DNA from: Nocardioides sp. YR527 | GTDB taxonomy: Bacteria; Actinomycetota; Actinomycetes; Propionibacteriales; Nocardioidaceae | Length of the DNA: 64,000 bases | Direction: 5' to 3' | NCBI RefSeq assembly: GCF_900101045.1 | Contig: NZ_FNFN01000007.1 | Location: forward strand, 1 to 64,000 | In this document: piece after piece, positions 54,760 through 63,249 of the stretch | Position numbering within the stretch: position 1 is the stretch's first letter | How the letters are laid out: each line of letters starts with the position of its first letter | Position numbers and translations under genes: made by a program | Notes under the pieces: model-generated | The model's database searches: none | Seen by the model: the letters and a program-made list of their open reading frames with translations, nothing else | Told to the model about the DNA's origin: nothing

Positions 54760-55523
54760 GCGATCCGGCCCTCCATCGGCGAGGAGGCCCTGGCGACCGC
54801 CTGCCGCGGGATCCGTCCGGCACCGCGGGCGGTCCGGCCGGCCTCGACCGCCAGCCGCAGGGCGCGGGCCATCCCGACCGGGTCGTCGGCACGGGTCACC
54901 GCGGTGGCGGCGAGGACCGCGGAGCAGCCGAGCTCCATCGCCAGGGCCGCGTCCGAGGCCGTCCCGACACCGGCGTCGAGCACGACCGGCACCGACACCG
55001 CCGCCACGACCGCCTCGATCGCATAGGGGTTCAGCAGCCCCAGCCCCGACCCGATCGGCGAGCCGAGCGGCATCACCGCCGCGCAGCCGGCGTCCTCGAG
55101 CCGGCGGGCGAGGACCGGGTCGTCGGTGGCGTACGGGAGGACGGTGAAGCCCTTGCGCACGAGCAGCTCGGCGGCCTCGACGAGCTCGACGGCGTCGGGC
55201 ATCAGCGAGGTCTCGTCGCCGATCACCTCCAGCTTCACCCAGTCGGTCTCCAGCGCCTCGCGGGCGAGCTCGGCGGTCAGCACCGCCTCGCGTGCCGAGA
55301 GACAGCCGGCGGTGTTGGGCAGGATCGGCACCTTCGCCGCGCGCAGCGTCTCGAGCAGCCCGCCGGCGGCCGTCGAGGACGTACGCCGCATCGAGACCGT
55401 CACCAGTCCGGGCTCGGCCGCGTCGATGACGTCCGGGAGCAGGGCCAGGTTGGGCAGGCCGCCGGTGCCGAGGAAGAGGCGTGAGGACAGCTCGCGCCCG
55501 GCGATCTTGAGCACGCTACTCAT
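54756..55523 (-). CDS. thiG: thiazole synthase
   Basis: The 255-residue protein is ThiG: SRLFLGTGGLPN, LPNTAGCLSAREAVLTAEL, WVKLEVIGDE (catalytic Lys), AAVMPLGSPIGSGLGL and VPVVLDAGVGTASDAALAMELG are all present. It forms the thiazole ring from deoxyxylulose phosphate, dehydroglycine and ThiS-thiocarboxylate. It overlaps thiS and the tenI-like gene by 4 bp each. The ATG at 55523 (MSSVLKIAG) is used. Confidence 0.97.
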   Translation of the reverse strand: MSSVLKIAGRELSSRLFLGTGGLPNLALLPDVIDAAEPGLVTVSMRRTSSTAAGGLLETLRAAKVPILPNTAGCLSAREAVLTAELAREALETDWVKLEVIGDETSLMPDAVELVEAAELLVRKGFTVLPYATDDPVLARRLEDAGCAAVMPLGSPIGSGLGLLNPYAIEAVVAAVSVPVVLDAGVGTASDAALAMELGCSAVLAATAVTRADDPVGMARALRLAVEAGRTARGAGRIPRQAVARASSPMEGRIA

Positions 55524-55720
55524 CCGCCCTGCACCGCCGTCACGATCTCGATGACCTGACCGTCCTGGAGCGGCCATCGCGCCCACTCGTCGCGCGGCAC
55601 GATCTCTTCGTCCACGGCGACGGCGATGCCGCTCGGCCGCCGGTCGCCGGTCCTGGCCTCGAGCAGGTCCGCGACGGTGCCGCTGACCTCCACCGGCTCG
55701 CTGTTCACGGTGATCCTCAT
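55520..55720 (-). CDS. thiS: sulfur carrier protein ThiS
   Basis: The 66-residue ubiquitin-like protein starts MRITVNSEPVEV and ends TAVQGG; the terminal Gly-Gly is the site of thiocarboxylation. IAVAVDEEIVPRDEW is the typical middle. It carries sulfur to ThiG. No ThiF-type adenylyltransferase is in this window, so that activity must come from elsewhere, for example a MoeB-like enzyme. It overlaps thiO and thiG by 4 bp each. Confidence 0.96.
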   Translation of the reverse strand: MRITVNSEPVEVSGTVADLLEARTGDRRPSGIAVAVDEEIVPRDEWARWPLQDGQVIEIVTAVQGG

Positions 55721-56787
55721 CCGTCCTCCTTCATCCGGAACCGACGCGGATCGACCGCGGGTTCCACTGACCCTGTCTCGACGTGATCGGCCACCAGCCG
55801 CGCGATGAGCGGCGCCAGCAGGACCCCGTTGCGGTAGGCGCCCGCGGCGAGCACGACGCCCGGCTCGTGGGTCGGGCCGACCAGCGGGAGGTTGTCGGCG
55901 GTTCCCGGGCGGTCCCGCGAGGTCGCCTCCACCACGCTCGCCCGGTCGAGCGCCGGCACCACCCGGCGGGCGGAGTCGAGCAGCCGCCACACGCCCTCGA
56001 CGGTAGGCAGCAGCGGGCCGTCACGCTCCTCGGTGGTCGCCCCGATGACCACCTCGTCGCTGTCGATCCGCGGCACCACGTAGATCTGCTCGCCGTGCGC
56101 CCAGGCGCGCACCGTCCGCTCCACCCGCTCCTGCGTCCGCACGCGCACCACGTCGCCGCGCACCCGGCGGATGAGGGAGGAGTACGGAGCGGGGAGATGC
56201 GCTCCTGTGGCGATGACCGTCACGTCAGCGGCTGTGTTGGTTTCGACACCGGCTCGCTGGCGCTCACCGGGCTCAACCATCGAGCCGCTAGGCGGAGGCG
56301 TGTCGAGACCAGCACGGTCCCCGACCCGCGCGAGCAGCGCCGCGACGACCGCGCGCGGGTCGACGGAGTGGTCCTCGGCGAGGAAGGCGCCTCCGGCGAC
56401 CCGGCCGAGGCCGGGTTCGCGGGCGAGCAGCTCGCGGCGTAGGAGCCTCTCGTAGGAGACCCCGGCGAGATCGAGCACCGCGAGCTGCCGCTCGACCTGC
56501 TGGACGTCCCCGGCGTCGACGCCGACCAGCAGCGTCCCGCGGGTGTGCACCGGCACCCCGAGCCGATCGGCGAACCCGGGCCAGAGGGCCAGCGACGACA
56601 GGCACAGTCGGGTCAGCGACTCCTCGCCGTACCAGGCCTCGCCGGCCGGGCTGAGCATGCCTGCCGCGGCGTAGGACGCACCCGAGCCCGGCGCCGGATC
56701 GACCACCGTGACCTCATGCCCCCTGCGGATCAGCTCGTCGGCCACGGAGAGGCCGACGATCCCGGCACCGAGGATCCGCACCCGCAT
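55717..56787 (-). CDS. thiO: glycine oxidase ThiO
   Basis: The 356-residue protein is a DAO-family flavoenzyme: FAD-binding VRILGAGIVGLSVADELIRRGHEV at the N-terminus, GASYAAAGMLSPAGEAWYG, and C-terminal TADNLPLVGPTHEPGVVLAAGAYRNGVLLAP. It oxidises glycine to dehydroglycine for ThiG, the aerobic route. Its ATG shares one base with the thiE stop. The middle (residues 165-190) is proline- and charge-rich and more variable than in relatives. Confidence 0.94.
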   Translation of the reverse strand: MRVRILGAGIVGLSVADELIRRGHEVTVVDPAPGSGASYAAAGMLSPAGEAWYGEESLTRLCLSSLALWPGFADRLGVPVHTRGTLLVGVDAGDVQQVERQLAVLDLAGVSYERLLRRELLAREPGLGRVAGGAFLAEDHSVDPRAVVAALLARVGDRAGLDTPPPSGSMVEPGERQRAGVETNTAADVTVIATGAHLPAPYSSLIRRVRGDVVRVRTQERVERTVRAWAHGEQIYVVPRIDSDEVVIGATTEERDGPLLPTVEGVWRLLDSARRVVPALDRASVVEATSRDRPGTADNLPLVGPTHEPGVVLAAGAYRNGVLLAPLIARLVADHVETGSVEPAVDPRRFRMKEDG

Positions 56788-57392
56788 CAGCCGACGGCTT
56801 CCACGAGCTCCTTCGCGGCTCGGCATGGGTCGGGTTGTCGCCAGAGCCCGCCGATCACGGCGACCCCGTGGGCGCCGGCGGCGCGTACTGCCCCTGCCGA
56901 GGGCGTCGAGATCCCGCCGATCGCGATCAGCGGGAGGACACCGGCGGCATCTGTGACGGCGGAAACGCCCAGCGGGTCGGGGAGCCCGGCCTTGGAGGTG
57001 GTGGCGAAGACCGGCCCGAAGCCGGCGTAGTCCGCCCCCGCGGCGGCGGCCGCCTCGACCGCGGCACGGTCCCGGCAGGTCGCGCCGATGACCAGCCCCG
57101 GAGCGACCGCGTCGGCGATCCGCCGGGCCTCGGCCGGCGGAAGGTCCGAGGCCCCGAGGTGGACGCCGTGCGCCCCGGCCGCGAGCGCCACGTCGAGCCG
57201 GTCGTCGACGATCACGCAGGCGTCATACGTCCCGACCCGCTCGATCACGGTCGCCGTCAGCGCGAGCAGCTCCCGCGTCGTCGCGGACTTGTCGCGGACC
57301 TGGAAACCGGCGACGCCGGCCTCGGCGAAGGCGGGCAGCAGGGCAAGGTCATCGCTCGATGAGACCAGGGCGAAAATACGTGGGAGAAGCAC
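56787..57392 (-). CDS. thiE: thiamine phosphate synthase
   Basis: The 201-residue protein is a canonical ThiE: GFQVRDKSATTRELL (diphosphate-binding Arg and Lys), VDDRLDVALAAGAHGVHLGASDLP, ADYAGFGPVFATTSKAG and LIAIGGISTPSAGAVRAAGAHGVAVIGGL. It couples HMP-diphosphate with thiazole phosphate. I choose the GTG at 57392, 9 nt after GGAAG at the end of the riboswitch, over the TTG at 57398. It is the first gene of the operon. Confidence 0.95.
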   Translation of the reverse strand: MLLPRIFALVSSSDDLALLPAFAEAGVAGFQVRDKSATTRELLALTATVIERVGTYDACVIVDDRLDVALAAGAHGVHLGASDLPPAEARRIADAVAPGLVIGATCRDRAAVEAAAAAGADYAGFGPVFATTSKAGLPDPLGVSAVTDAAGVLPLIAIGGISTPSAGAVRAAGAHGVAVIGGLWRQPDPCRAAKELVEAVG

Positions 57393-57401
57393 AACCAATC
57401 A

Positions 57402-57487
57402 CTTCCTTCGCCGGCATGATCCGGATCAGGTGTAACGGTCGGAGCGGCTCCAGCTCCCTCTCAGCCCGCTGCCGCGGACTCCCGTGT
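57402..57487 (-). promoter_or_regulatory. TPP riboswitch (THI element)
   Basis: On the minus strand the conserved parts appear in order: ACACGGGAGTCC, CGGGCTGAGAGGG (thi box CUGAGA), then ACACCTGATCCGGATCATGCC and GGCGAAGGAAG. These are the hallmarks of the thiamin-pyrophosphate aptamer. The 3' end overlaps the ribosome binding site of thiE, so control is probably by hiding the RBS when TPP is bound. It covers the whole thiE-to-thiC operon. Confidence 0.97.
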
Positions 57488-57498
57488 GGACGTCTCCG

Positions 57499-57504
57499 AC
57501 CATA
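57499..57504 (-). promoter_or_regulatory. -10 box of the thiamin operon
   Basis: Minus-strand TATGGT, 11 nt before the first conserved riboswitch base, fits a transcript that starts with the aptamer. Confidence 0.5.
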
Positions 57505-57555
57505 GCGCGCACCTTCGACGGCCCGCAGCCCCGGGGCCCGCACAGCGGGATACCT

Positions 57556-59202
57556 CTAGTAGGTCGAGATCCGCAGCGCCCGCATCTTGGCGTACAGCGT
57601 GGTGCGCGAGATCCCGAGCTCGCGGGCGACCGCGGCCTTGTTGCCGTCATGCTTGATCAGCTCGTGCAGGATGACGTCGCGCTCGGCCTGGTCGAGCGGA
57701 CGCACGGCGGCCCGCGGCCCCGGCACGGAGCCGCGCACGGAGACGAGCTTCGGCGGCAGGTCGGTAGGGACGATCGCGCCGAACCGGCGCCGGGCGGCGG
57801 CATGGGCGAGCACCGCCCGCAGCTCGCGTACGTTGCCCGGCCAGCGGTGCTCGACCAGGATCCGCTCGACGCCCGGAGTCAGGAAGGCGTCCGGGTTGAT
57901 GCCGGAGAGCAGCTCGCGGGCCAGCCCGGGTATCTCGTCGCGCCGCGCGGCCAGCGGCAGCTTCTCCTCGACGCGGGAGGCCAGCGCGGCCACCGCCGCG
58001 GTGTGCTCGGACAGCTCGGTCAACGGCGCCGAGACCATCACCACGTGGGCACGCGTGCTGCTCTCCAGCGCATCGGCGACGACTCCGAGCAGCGCGTCGG
58101 AGAGCAGCTCGAGACCGTCGATGATGACCGTGCCCACTCCGGCGGCCATCCGGCGCCGGAACTGCTTGGCCCAGTTGCCGTCGCCCTCCAGGACCGTCGT
58201 GGCGCCGGTCAGCAGCGTGATCGGCGACGACGGCGCGAGCTCCCTGGCCAGGGACGTACGCCCCGACCCCGGTGGCCCGGCCACCAGGATCGTCCCCGGC
58301 TCTCGGGCGGTCTCAATCAGCGCGCTGACCGAGACCCCGCGTCGTGGCTCGCGGGGCTCGAGGCGTACCAGCGCGGCCAGACGGCGGGTGTCGAGCACCT
58401 CGGCGCGCACATGGACCGCCTCCCCCGACTCCAGGTTCATGTCCATGACCGTCGCCCCCGGAAGATGTACGTCCTGGAGCAGGATCCGCAGCACGGCGAT
58501 GTCCGCGCCGGTCAGGGTGTCCTGAGCCGTCTGGTTGGCCACGGTCAGGTTCTCGCCGACCGCGACCAGCGCACCGCGGCACGCCACCACGGCCTCATGG
58601 AAGGCCAGCAGCAGCTGCTTGTCGGTGGTGCGGCTGCCGTCCTGGAGGCGCCGCTGGATGTCGGTCACCGCGCGCTGCACCACGGGCCGTAGGAGCGGGT
58701 TGGCGTCGCTGGCGAGGGAGGTGATGTCGAGGACGCCCTCGATCCGGTGGGTCACCGGGTGCCGGATCGGCATCGCGAAGCAGCTGAACTCGCGCAGCAT
58801 CTCGGCGAAGTGCTCCGCGCCGTGCACCTGCACGGGGAGCCTGGTCTCGAGCGCGGTGCCGGGCGCGTTGGTGCCCAGTCGCTCCTCGAGCAGGCTGGCG
58901 CCCAGGTCGACCCCGAGGCCGTCGAACGCCCTCGCCACCTGCACCCGGCCGCACCAGCGATGCACGATCCGGCAGTCGCGGTCGACCAGCACCGTGGCGT
59001 ACGTCGTGCCGTCGAGGTTCTCGGCGAGCTCGTTCAGGACCGGTCCGGCTGCCTCGTAGAGGGATCCGCGCGGGTCGATGTCGACCGGCGAGAGCGATCC
59101 ATGGGCTCGCACCGGGTCGACCCCGGCGAGCCGCGAGCGGTGCCAGGACGCGGCGATGCGCTCGGGCGCTGACGGTCCGGGCGATGACGTCGAGGTCGGC
59201 AC
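57556..59202 (-). CDS. AcoR-like Fis-type regulator
   Basis: The 548-residue protein has an N-terminal AcoR/GAF-like sensing region (RIAASWHRSRLAGVDP, then LGASLLEERLGTNAPGTAL, ending near residue 190), a middle region, an AAA-like domain with a modified Walker A GPPGSGRTS and WPGNVRELRAVL, and a C-terminal Fis HTH (NKAAVARELGISRTTLYAKM). The sigma-54 contact motif GAFTGA is missing, so it must work with another sigma factor, as in actinobacterial relatives such as MimR. It is divergent from the alcohol dehydrogenase and probably activates it. GGGGGA precedes the GTG. Confidence 0.9.
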   Translation of the reverse strand: MPTSTSSPGPSAPERIAASWHRSRLAGVDPVRAHGSLSPVDIDPRGSLYEAAGPVLNELAENLDGTTYATVLVDRDCRIVHRWCGRVQVARAFDGLGVDLGASLLEERLGTNAPGTALETRLPVQVHGAEHFAEMLREFSCFAMPIRHPVTHRIEGVLDITSLASDANPLLRPVVQRAVTDIQRRLQDGSRTTDKQLLLAFHEAVVACRGALVAVGENLTVANQTAQDTLTGADIAVLRILLQDVHLPGATVMDMNLESGEAVHVRAEVLDTRRLAALVRLEPREPRRGVSVSALIETAREPGTILVAGPPGSGRTSLARELAPSSPITLLTGATTVLEGDGNWAKQFRRRMAAGVGTVIIDGLELLSDALLGVVADALESSTRAHVVMVSAPLTELSEHTAAVAALASRVEEKLPLAARRDEIPGLARELLSGINPDAFLTPGVERILVEHRWPGNVRELRAVLAHAAARRRFGAIVPTDLPPKLVSVRGSVPGPRAAVRPLDQAERDVILHELIKHDGNKAAVARELGISRTTLYAKMRALRISTY

Positions 59203-59217
59203 AGCATCCCCCCATCG

Positions 59218-59284
59218 AATGTGGCTTACGTCACATTAACCGGCGGCTCTGTCGACCGGAAGCGAACTGTTCAGGTTCTGAACA
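59218..59284. promoter_or_regulatory. two palindromes in divergent promoter region
   Basis: AATGTG-N8-CACATT at 59218-59237 and TGTTCAG-N3-CTGAACA at 59268-59284 are both perfect inverted repeats. They lie between the AcoR-like gene and the dehydrogenase gene. They are candidate sites for that regulator, the first next to its own start (autoregulation), the second 72 bp before the dehydrogenase ATG. Confidence 0.6.
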
Positions 59285-59355
59285 CCCGAGGGCCGACGGC
59301 GCTGGGACTGTGGCAACGATCCCCCGCTCCATTCCGGAACACGCTAGGAGTCAGC

Positions 59356-60471
59356 ATGAAGACCAAGGCAGCCGTCGTCTACGAACCCGGCAAACCGATC
59401 GTGATCGAGGAGCTCGACCTCGACAAGCCCCAGGCGGGCGAGGTGCTGATCCGCTACACGCATGCGGGCCTGTGCCACTCCGACGTGCACATCGCCCACG
59501 GCGACCTCGAGGCCCGGCTGCCGATGGTCCTCGGCCACGAGGGCGCCGGCGTCATCGAGGAGGTCGGCCCCGGCGTCACCCGGGTCAAGGCCGGTGACCG
59601 CGTGGTGTGCTCCTTCATCCCCAACTGCGGCACCTGCCGCTACTGCTCCAACGGCCAGCAGTCGATCTGCGACATGGGCGCGACCATCCTCGAGGGCTAC
59701 CTGCCCGGCGAGCGCTTCCCGATCTCCGGGCCCGCCGGCCAGTACGGCGCGATGTGCATGCTCGGCACCTTCAGCCAGTACGGAGTCATCCACCAGAACT
59801 CGGTGGTCAAGGTCGACGACGACCTCTCGCTCGAGTCGGCCGTGCTGGTCGGCTGCGGCGTACCCACCGGGTTCGGGTCCGCGGTGAACACCGCGGAGGT
59901 CAAGGCCGGCGACACCGTCGTGATCTACGGCATCGGCGGCATCGGCATCAACGCCGTCCAGGGCGCGCGGCTCGCGGGCGCGAAGTACGTCGTCGCCGTC
60001 GACCCGTTGGAGAACAAGCGCGAGGCCGCGCTCCAGCTCGGCGCCACCCACGCCTTCGCCGACGCCGCCTCCGCCCTGGCCGAGGTCAACAACCTGACCC
60101 GCGGCCAGCTCGCCGACTCCGCCATCCTCACCCAGGGTCTGGTCACGACGGAGAACGTCACCGACGGCTTCGACGTCATCGGCAAGGGCGGGATCCTGGT
60201 CCTCACGGGCCTCAACAAGCTCACCGAGCCGACGATCCAGCTCTCCGGCGCGGTGACCACGCTGTTCCGCAAGACGATCAAGGGCAGCCTGTTCGGCGAC
60301 TGCAACCCGACGTACGACATCCCGCGGATCCTCGGGCTCTACCAGAAGGGCGACATCAAGCTCGACGAGCTGATCACCCGCACCTACACGCTCGAGCAGG
60401 TCAACGAGGGCTACGACGACCTGCTCAACGGCGCCAACATCCGCGGCGTGGTCGTCCACGACCACTCCTGA
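59356..60471 (+). CDS. NDMA-dependent zinc alcohol dehydrogenase
   Basis: The 371-residue protein is a medium-chain zinc dehydrogenase: GLCHSDVH (Cys40), GHEGAG (His61, Glu62) and a complete structural-zinc set Cys91, Cys94, Cys97, Cys105. GIGGIGINAVQGARLAGA is the NAD fold, and IKGSLFGDCNPTYDIPRIL is typical of the NDMA-dependent (MNO/MDO-like) group. In that group NAD is tightly bound and mycofactocin is thought to recycle the electrons. No mycofactocin genes are in the window. AGGAG precedes the ATG at 59356. Confidence 0.93.
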   Translation: MKTKAAVVYEPGKPIVIEELDLDKPQAGEVLIRYTHAGLCHSDVHIAHGDLEARLPMVLGHEGAGVIEEVGPGVTRVKAGDRVVCSFIPNCGTCRYCSNGQQSICDMGATILEGYLPGERFPISGPAGQYGAMCMLGTFSQYGVIHQNSVVKVDDDLSLESAVLVGCGVPTGFGSAVNTAEVKAGDTVVIYGIGGIGINAVQGARLAGAKYVVAVDPLENKREAALQLGATHAFADAASALAEVNNLTRGQLADSAILTQGLVTTENVTDGFDVIGKGGILVLTGLNKLTEPTIQLSGAVTTLFRKTIKGSLFGDCNPTYDIPRILGLYQKGDIKLDELITRTYTLEQVNEGYDDLLNGANIRGVVVHDHS

Positions 60472-60504
60472 GGTTGTCGCTTCCCCTGGTCTCGGTCCTG
60501 GTCT

Positions 60505-60518
60505 CGGCTCCGGAGCCG
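60505..60518. terminator. short palindrome after dehydrogenase
   Basis: CGGCTCCGGAGCCG is a perfect 14-bp palindrome 34 bp after the dehydrogenase stop, within GC-rich flanks that could extend the stem. No T-tract. Weak candidate. Confidence 0.35.
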
Positions 60519-60544
60519 AAGCCGGGACCGGGGCCGTGGCGGCG

Positions 60545-60550
60545 TACGAT
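60545..60550 (+). promoter_or_regulatory. -10 box of fumarase gene, leaderless
   Basis: TACGAT, 8 nt before the GTG at 60559, with no ribosome binding site. Confidence 0.45.
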
Positions 60551-60558
60551 TCCCTTCC

Positions 60559-62247
60559 GTGGCTGACGTTGAGTTCCGATACTCCGACCTCCTCCCGACC
60601 GGCAAGGACGACACTCCCTACCGGCTGATCACGGACGAGGGGGTGGAAGAGATCGAGGTCGACGGGCGCAAGTTCCTCAAGGTCGACCCCGAGGCGATCC
60701 GACGGCTGACCGCCGAGGCGATGAAGGACATCAACCAGTACCTCCGCCCGGCGCACCTGAAGCAGCTGCGCAAGATCATCGACGACCCCGAGGCCTCCGG
60801 CAACGACCGCTTCGTCGCGCTGGACCTGCTCAAGAACGTCAACATCTCCGCCGGCGGGATCCTGCCGATGTGCCAGGACACCGGCACCGCGATCGTGATG
60901 GGCAAGAAGTCCGAGGGTGTGCTGACCGGCGCCGACGACGCCGAGACGGTCTCGCGGGGTGTCTACGACGCCTACACCAAGCTCAACCTGCGCTACTCCC
61001 AGCTCGCCCCGCTGACGACGTACGAGGAGAAGAACACCGGCTCCAACCTGCCCGCGCAGGTCGAGATCTACTCGACCACCGAGGGCGAGAACGGCCCGGA
61101 GTACAAGTTCCTCTTCATGGCCAAGGGCGGCGGCAGCGCCAACAAGTCGTTCCTGTTCCAGGAGACCAAGGCGATCCTGAACCCCGACCGGATCCTCACC
61201 TTCCTCGACGAGAAGATCCGCTCGCTCGGCACGGCCGCCTGCCCGCCGTACCACCTCGCCGTCGTCATCGGCGGGACGTCCGCGGAGTTCGCGCTGAAGA
61301 CCGCCAAGTACGCCAGCGCCCACTACCTCGACAACCTCCCGACCGAGGGGTCGATGGCGGCCCACGGCTTCCGCGACACCGACCTGGAGGAGAAGGTCTT
61401 CGAGCTGACCCAGTCCTTCGGGATCGGCGCCCAGTTCGGCGGCAAGTACTTCTGCCATGACGTACGCGTCGTCCGCCTGCCCCGCCACGGCGCGAGCTGC
61501 CCGGTGGCGATCGCGGTCTCCTGCTCCGCGGATCGTCAGGCGCTGGGCAAGATCACCCGCGACGGGGTGTTCCTCGAGCAGCTCGAGACCGACCCGGCGC
61601 AGTACATGCCCGACGCCGGGATGGCCGAGGAGATCGCGGCCGGCGAGGTCGTCGACATCGACCTGAACCAGCCGATGGCGCAGATCCTGGAGACGCTGTC
61701 GCAGCACCCGATCAAGACCCGGCTCTCCCTGTCCGGTCCGATGGTCGTGGCCCGCGACATCGCGCACGCCAAGATCAAGGAGCGCCTCGACGCCGGCGAG
61801 GAGATGCCGCAGTACCTCAAGGACCACCCGGTCTACTACGCCGGGCCCGCCAAGACGCCCGAGGGCATGGCGAGCGGTTCGTTCGGACCCACCACCGCGG
61901 GCCGGATGGACTCCTACGTCGAGCAGTTCCAGGCAGCCGGCGGCTCGATGGTCATGCTCGCCAAGGGCAACCGCTCCAAGGTCGTGGCCGAGGCCTGCGG
62001 GACCTACGGCGGCTTCTACCTCGGCTCCATCGGCGGCCCCGCGGCGCGGCTCGCACAGGACTGCATCAAGTCCGTCGAGGTGCTGGAGTACCCCGAGCTC
62101 GGCATGGAGGCGGTCTGGAAGATCGAGGTCGAGAACTTCCCCGCCTTCATCGTCGTCGACGGCGAGGGCAACGACTTCTTCACCGACCCCTCCGGCACCA
62201 CCACGGTCCCGCTCACCGGGATCAGGGTGCGCTCCAAGGAGCGCTGA
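60559..62247 (+). CDS. fumA: class I fumarate hydratase
   Basis: The 562-residue protein is an Fe-S class I fumarase, with the alpha and beta regions joined in one chain: LPMCQDTGTAIVMGKK (cluster Cys105), GGKYFCHDVRVVRLPRHGASCP and EACGTYGGFYLGSIGG as further cysteine motifs. It hydrates fumarate to malate in the TCA cycle. Class I enzymes are oxygen-sensitive homodimers, unlike the class II FumC. The product is full length. It stands alone. Confidence 0.95.
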   Translation: MADVEFRYSDLLPTGKDDTPYRLITDEGVEEIEVDGRKFLKVDPEAIRRLTAEAMKDINQYLRPAHLKQLRKIIDDPEASGNDRFVALDLLKNVNISAGGILPMCQDTGTAIVMGKKSEGVLTGADDAETVSRGVYDAYTKLNLRYSQLAPLTTYEEKNTGSNLPAQVEIYSTTEGENGPEYKFLFMAKGGGSANKSFLFQETKAILNPDRILTFLDEKIRSLGTAACPPYHLAVVIGGTSAEFALKTAKYASAHYLDNLPTEGSMAAHGFRDTDLEEKVFELTQSFGIGAQFGGKYFCHDVRVVRLPRHGASCPVAIAVSCSADRQALGKITRDGVFLEQLETDPAQYMPDAGMAEEIAAGEVVDIDLNQPMAQILETLSQHPIKTRLSLSGPMVVARDIAHAKIKERLDAGEEMPQYLKDHPVYYAGPAKTPEGMASGSFGPTTAGRMDSYVEQFQAAGGSMVMLAKGNRSKVVAEACGTYGGFYLGSIGGPAARLAQDCIKSVEVLEYPELGMEAVWKIEVENFPAFIVVDGEGNDFFTDPSGTTTVPLTGIRVRSKER

Positions 62248-62291
62248 GCGCAGCACCGCACAATTCCCTGTCGCACTTCGCCTACCGGTCG

Positions 62292-62297
62292 TAGTAT
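62292..62297 (+). promoter_or_regulatory. -10 box of ABC exporter, leaderless
   Basis: TAGTAT, 7 nt before the ATG at 62305. Confidence 0.5.
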
Positions 62298-62304
62298 TCC
62301 TGCT

Positions 62305-63249
62305 ATGTCCGATCGCGAGAGTGCGACAGAGCCGACCGGCCTGGCGCTCGACGTACGCGACCTGCGGGTGCGCTACGGCAGCAACGAGGTGCTCAAAGGC
62401 GTCACCTTCTCCGCCCTGCGCGGCGAGGTCGTCGCCCTGCTCGGCCCCAACGGAGCCGGCAAGACAACGACCATCGAGGTCCTCGAAGGGTTCCGGATGC
62501 CCGCGTCGGGCGACGTCTCCGTGCTGGGATCCGACCCGGCACGGGGCGACGAGAGGTGGCGGGCACGGGTCGGCGTGGTGCTCCAGTCGTGGCGCGACCA
62601 CAGCCGCTGGCGGGTGCGAGACCTGCTCGACTACCACGCACGGTTCTACGCGCCGTACGCCACCGCCGAGGTCCCTCGTCCGTGGGACGTGGACGAGCTG
62701 CTCGGTGTCGTGGGCCTCACCGCCCACGCCGAGCAGCGGGTGATGCGGCTCTCCGGCGGCCAGCGCCGACGGGTGGACGTCGCGATCGGCATCGTCGGCC
62801 GCCCGGAGCTGGTGTTCCTCGACGAGCCGACGGCCGGCTTCGACCCGCACGCGCGACGAGAGTTCCACGAGCTGGTGCACCGGCTCTCCGACTTCGAGAA
62901 CACGACCGTGCTGCTGACCACCCACGACCTGGCCGAGGCGGAGAAGCTCGCCGACCGGATCCTCGTCCTCGACCGCGGCGCGATCATCGCCGACGGCAGC
63001 CCCGACCAGCTGGCCCTCGACCTCGCGACCAAGGCGGAGGTCCGCTGGACCGTCGGGGGCGAGCGGCACGTGCACGCGGTCGAGGAGCGCGACCCGACCG
63101 AGTTCGTACGCCGCCTGCTGGCGACCGACCCCGACGTGACCGAGCTCGAGGTGAAACGGGCCAGCCTCGAGGACACCTACCTGGCGCTCGTCCAGAGGGT
63201 CGAGAGCGGCCAGGCCGAGGAGCCCGAGAAGTTGGAGGCCCTGTCATGA
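62305..63249 (+). CDS. ABC-2-type exporter ATP-binding protein
   Basis: The 314-residue protein has Walker A GPNGAGKTT, signature LSGGQRRR, Walker B LVFLDEPTAGFDP and H-loop LTTHDLAEA, followed by a C-terminal DrrA-like extension (RWTVGGERHVHAVEERDP). It powers the ABC-2 permease encoded next with a 4-bp overlap. Substrates of such pairs range from drugs to lipids and cannot be predicted. Confidence 0.92.
   Translation: MSDRESATEPTGLALDVRDLRVRYGSNEVLKGVTFSALRGEVVALLGPNGAGKTTTIEVLEGFRMPASGDVSVLGSDPARGDERWRARVGVVLQSWRDHSRWRVRDLLDYHARFYAPYATAEVPRPWDVDELLGVVGLTAHAEQRVMRLSGGQRRRVDVAIGIVGRPELVFLDEPTAGFDPHARREFHELVHRLSDFENTTVLLTTHDLAEAEKLADRILVLDRGAIIADGSPDQLALDLATKAEVRWTVGGERHVHAVEERDPTEFVRRLLATDPDVTELEVKRASLEDTYLALVQRVESGQAEEPEKLEALS

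Noticed and set aside
57556..59202. Sigma-54 dependent activation of the dehydrogenase
   Set aside because: The regulator lacks GAFTGA, and no -24/-12 promoter is seen; sigma-54 is generally absent from actinobacteria.
59344..63075. A 1243-codon open frame on the minus strand
   Set aside because: It runs opposite the dehydrogenase, fumarase and ABC ATPase genes, which have clear motifs. Its sequence is low in complexity (D, V, G, L, R) and is a mirror of GC-rich codons.
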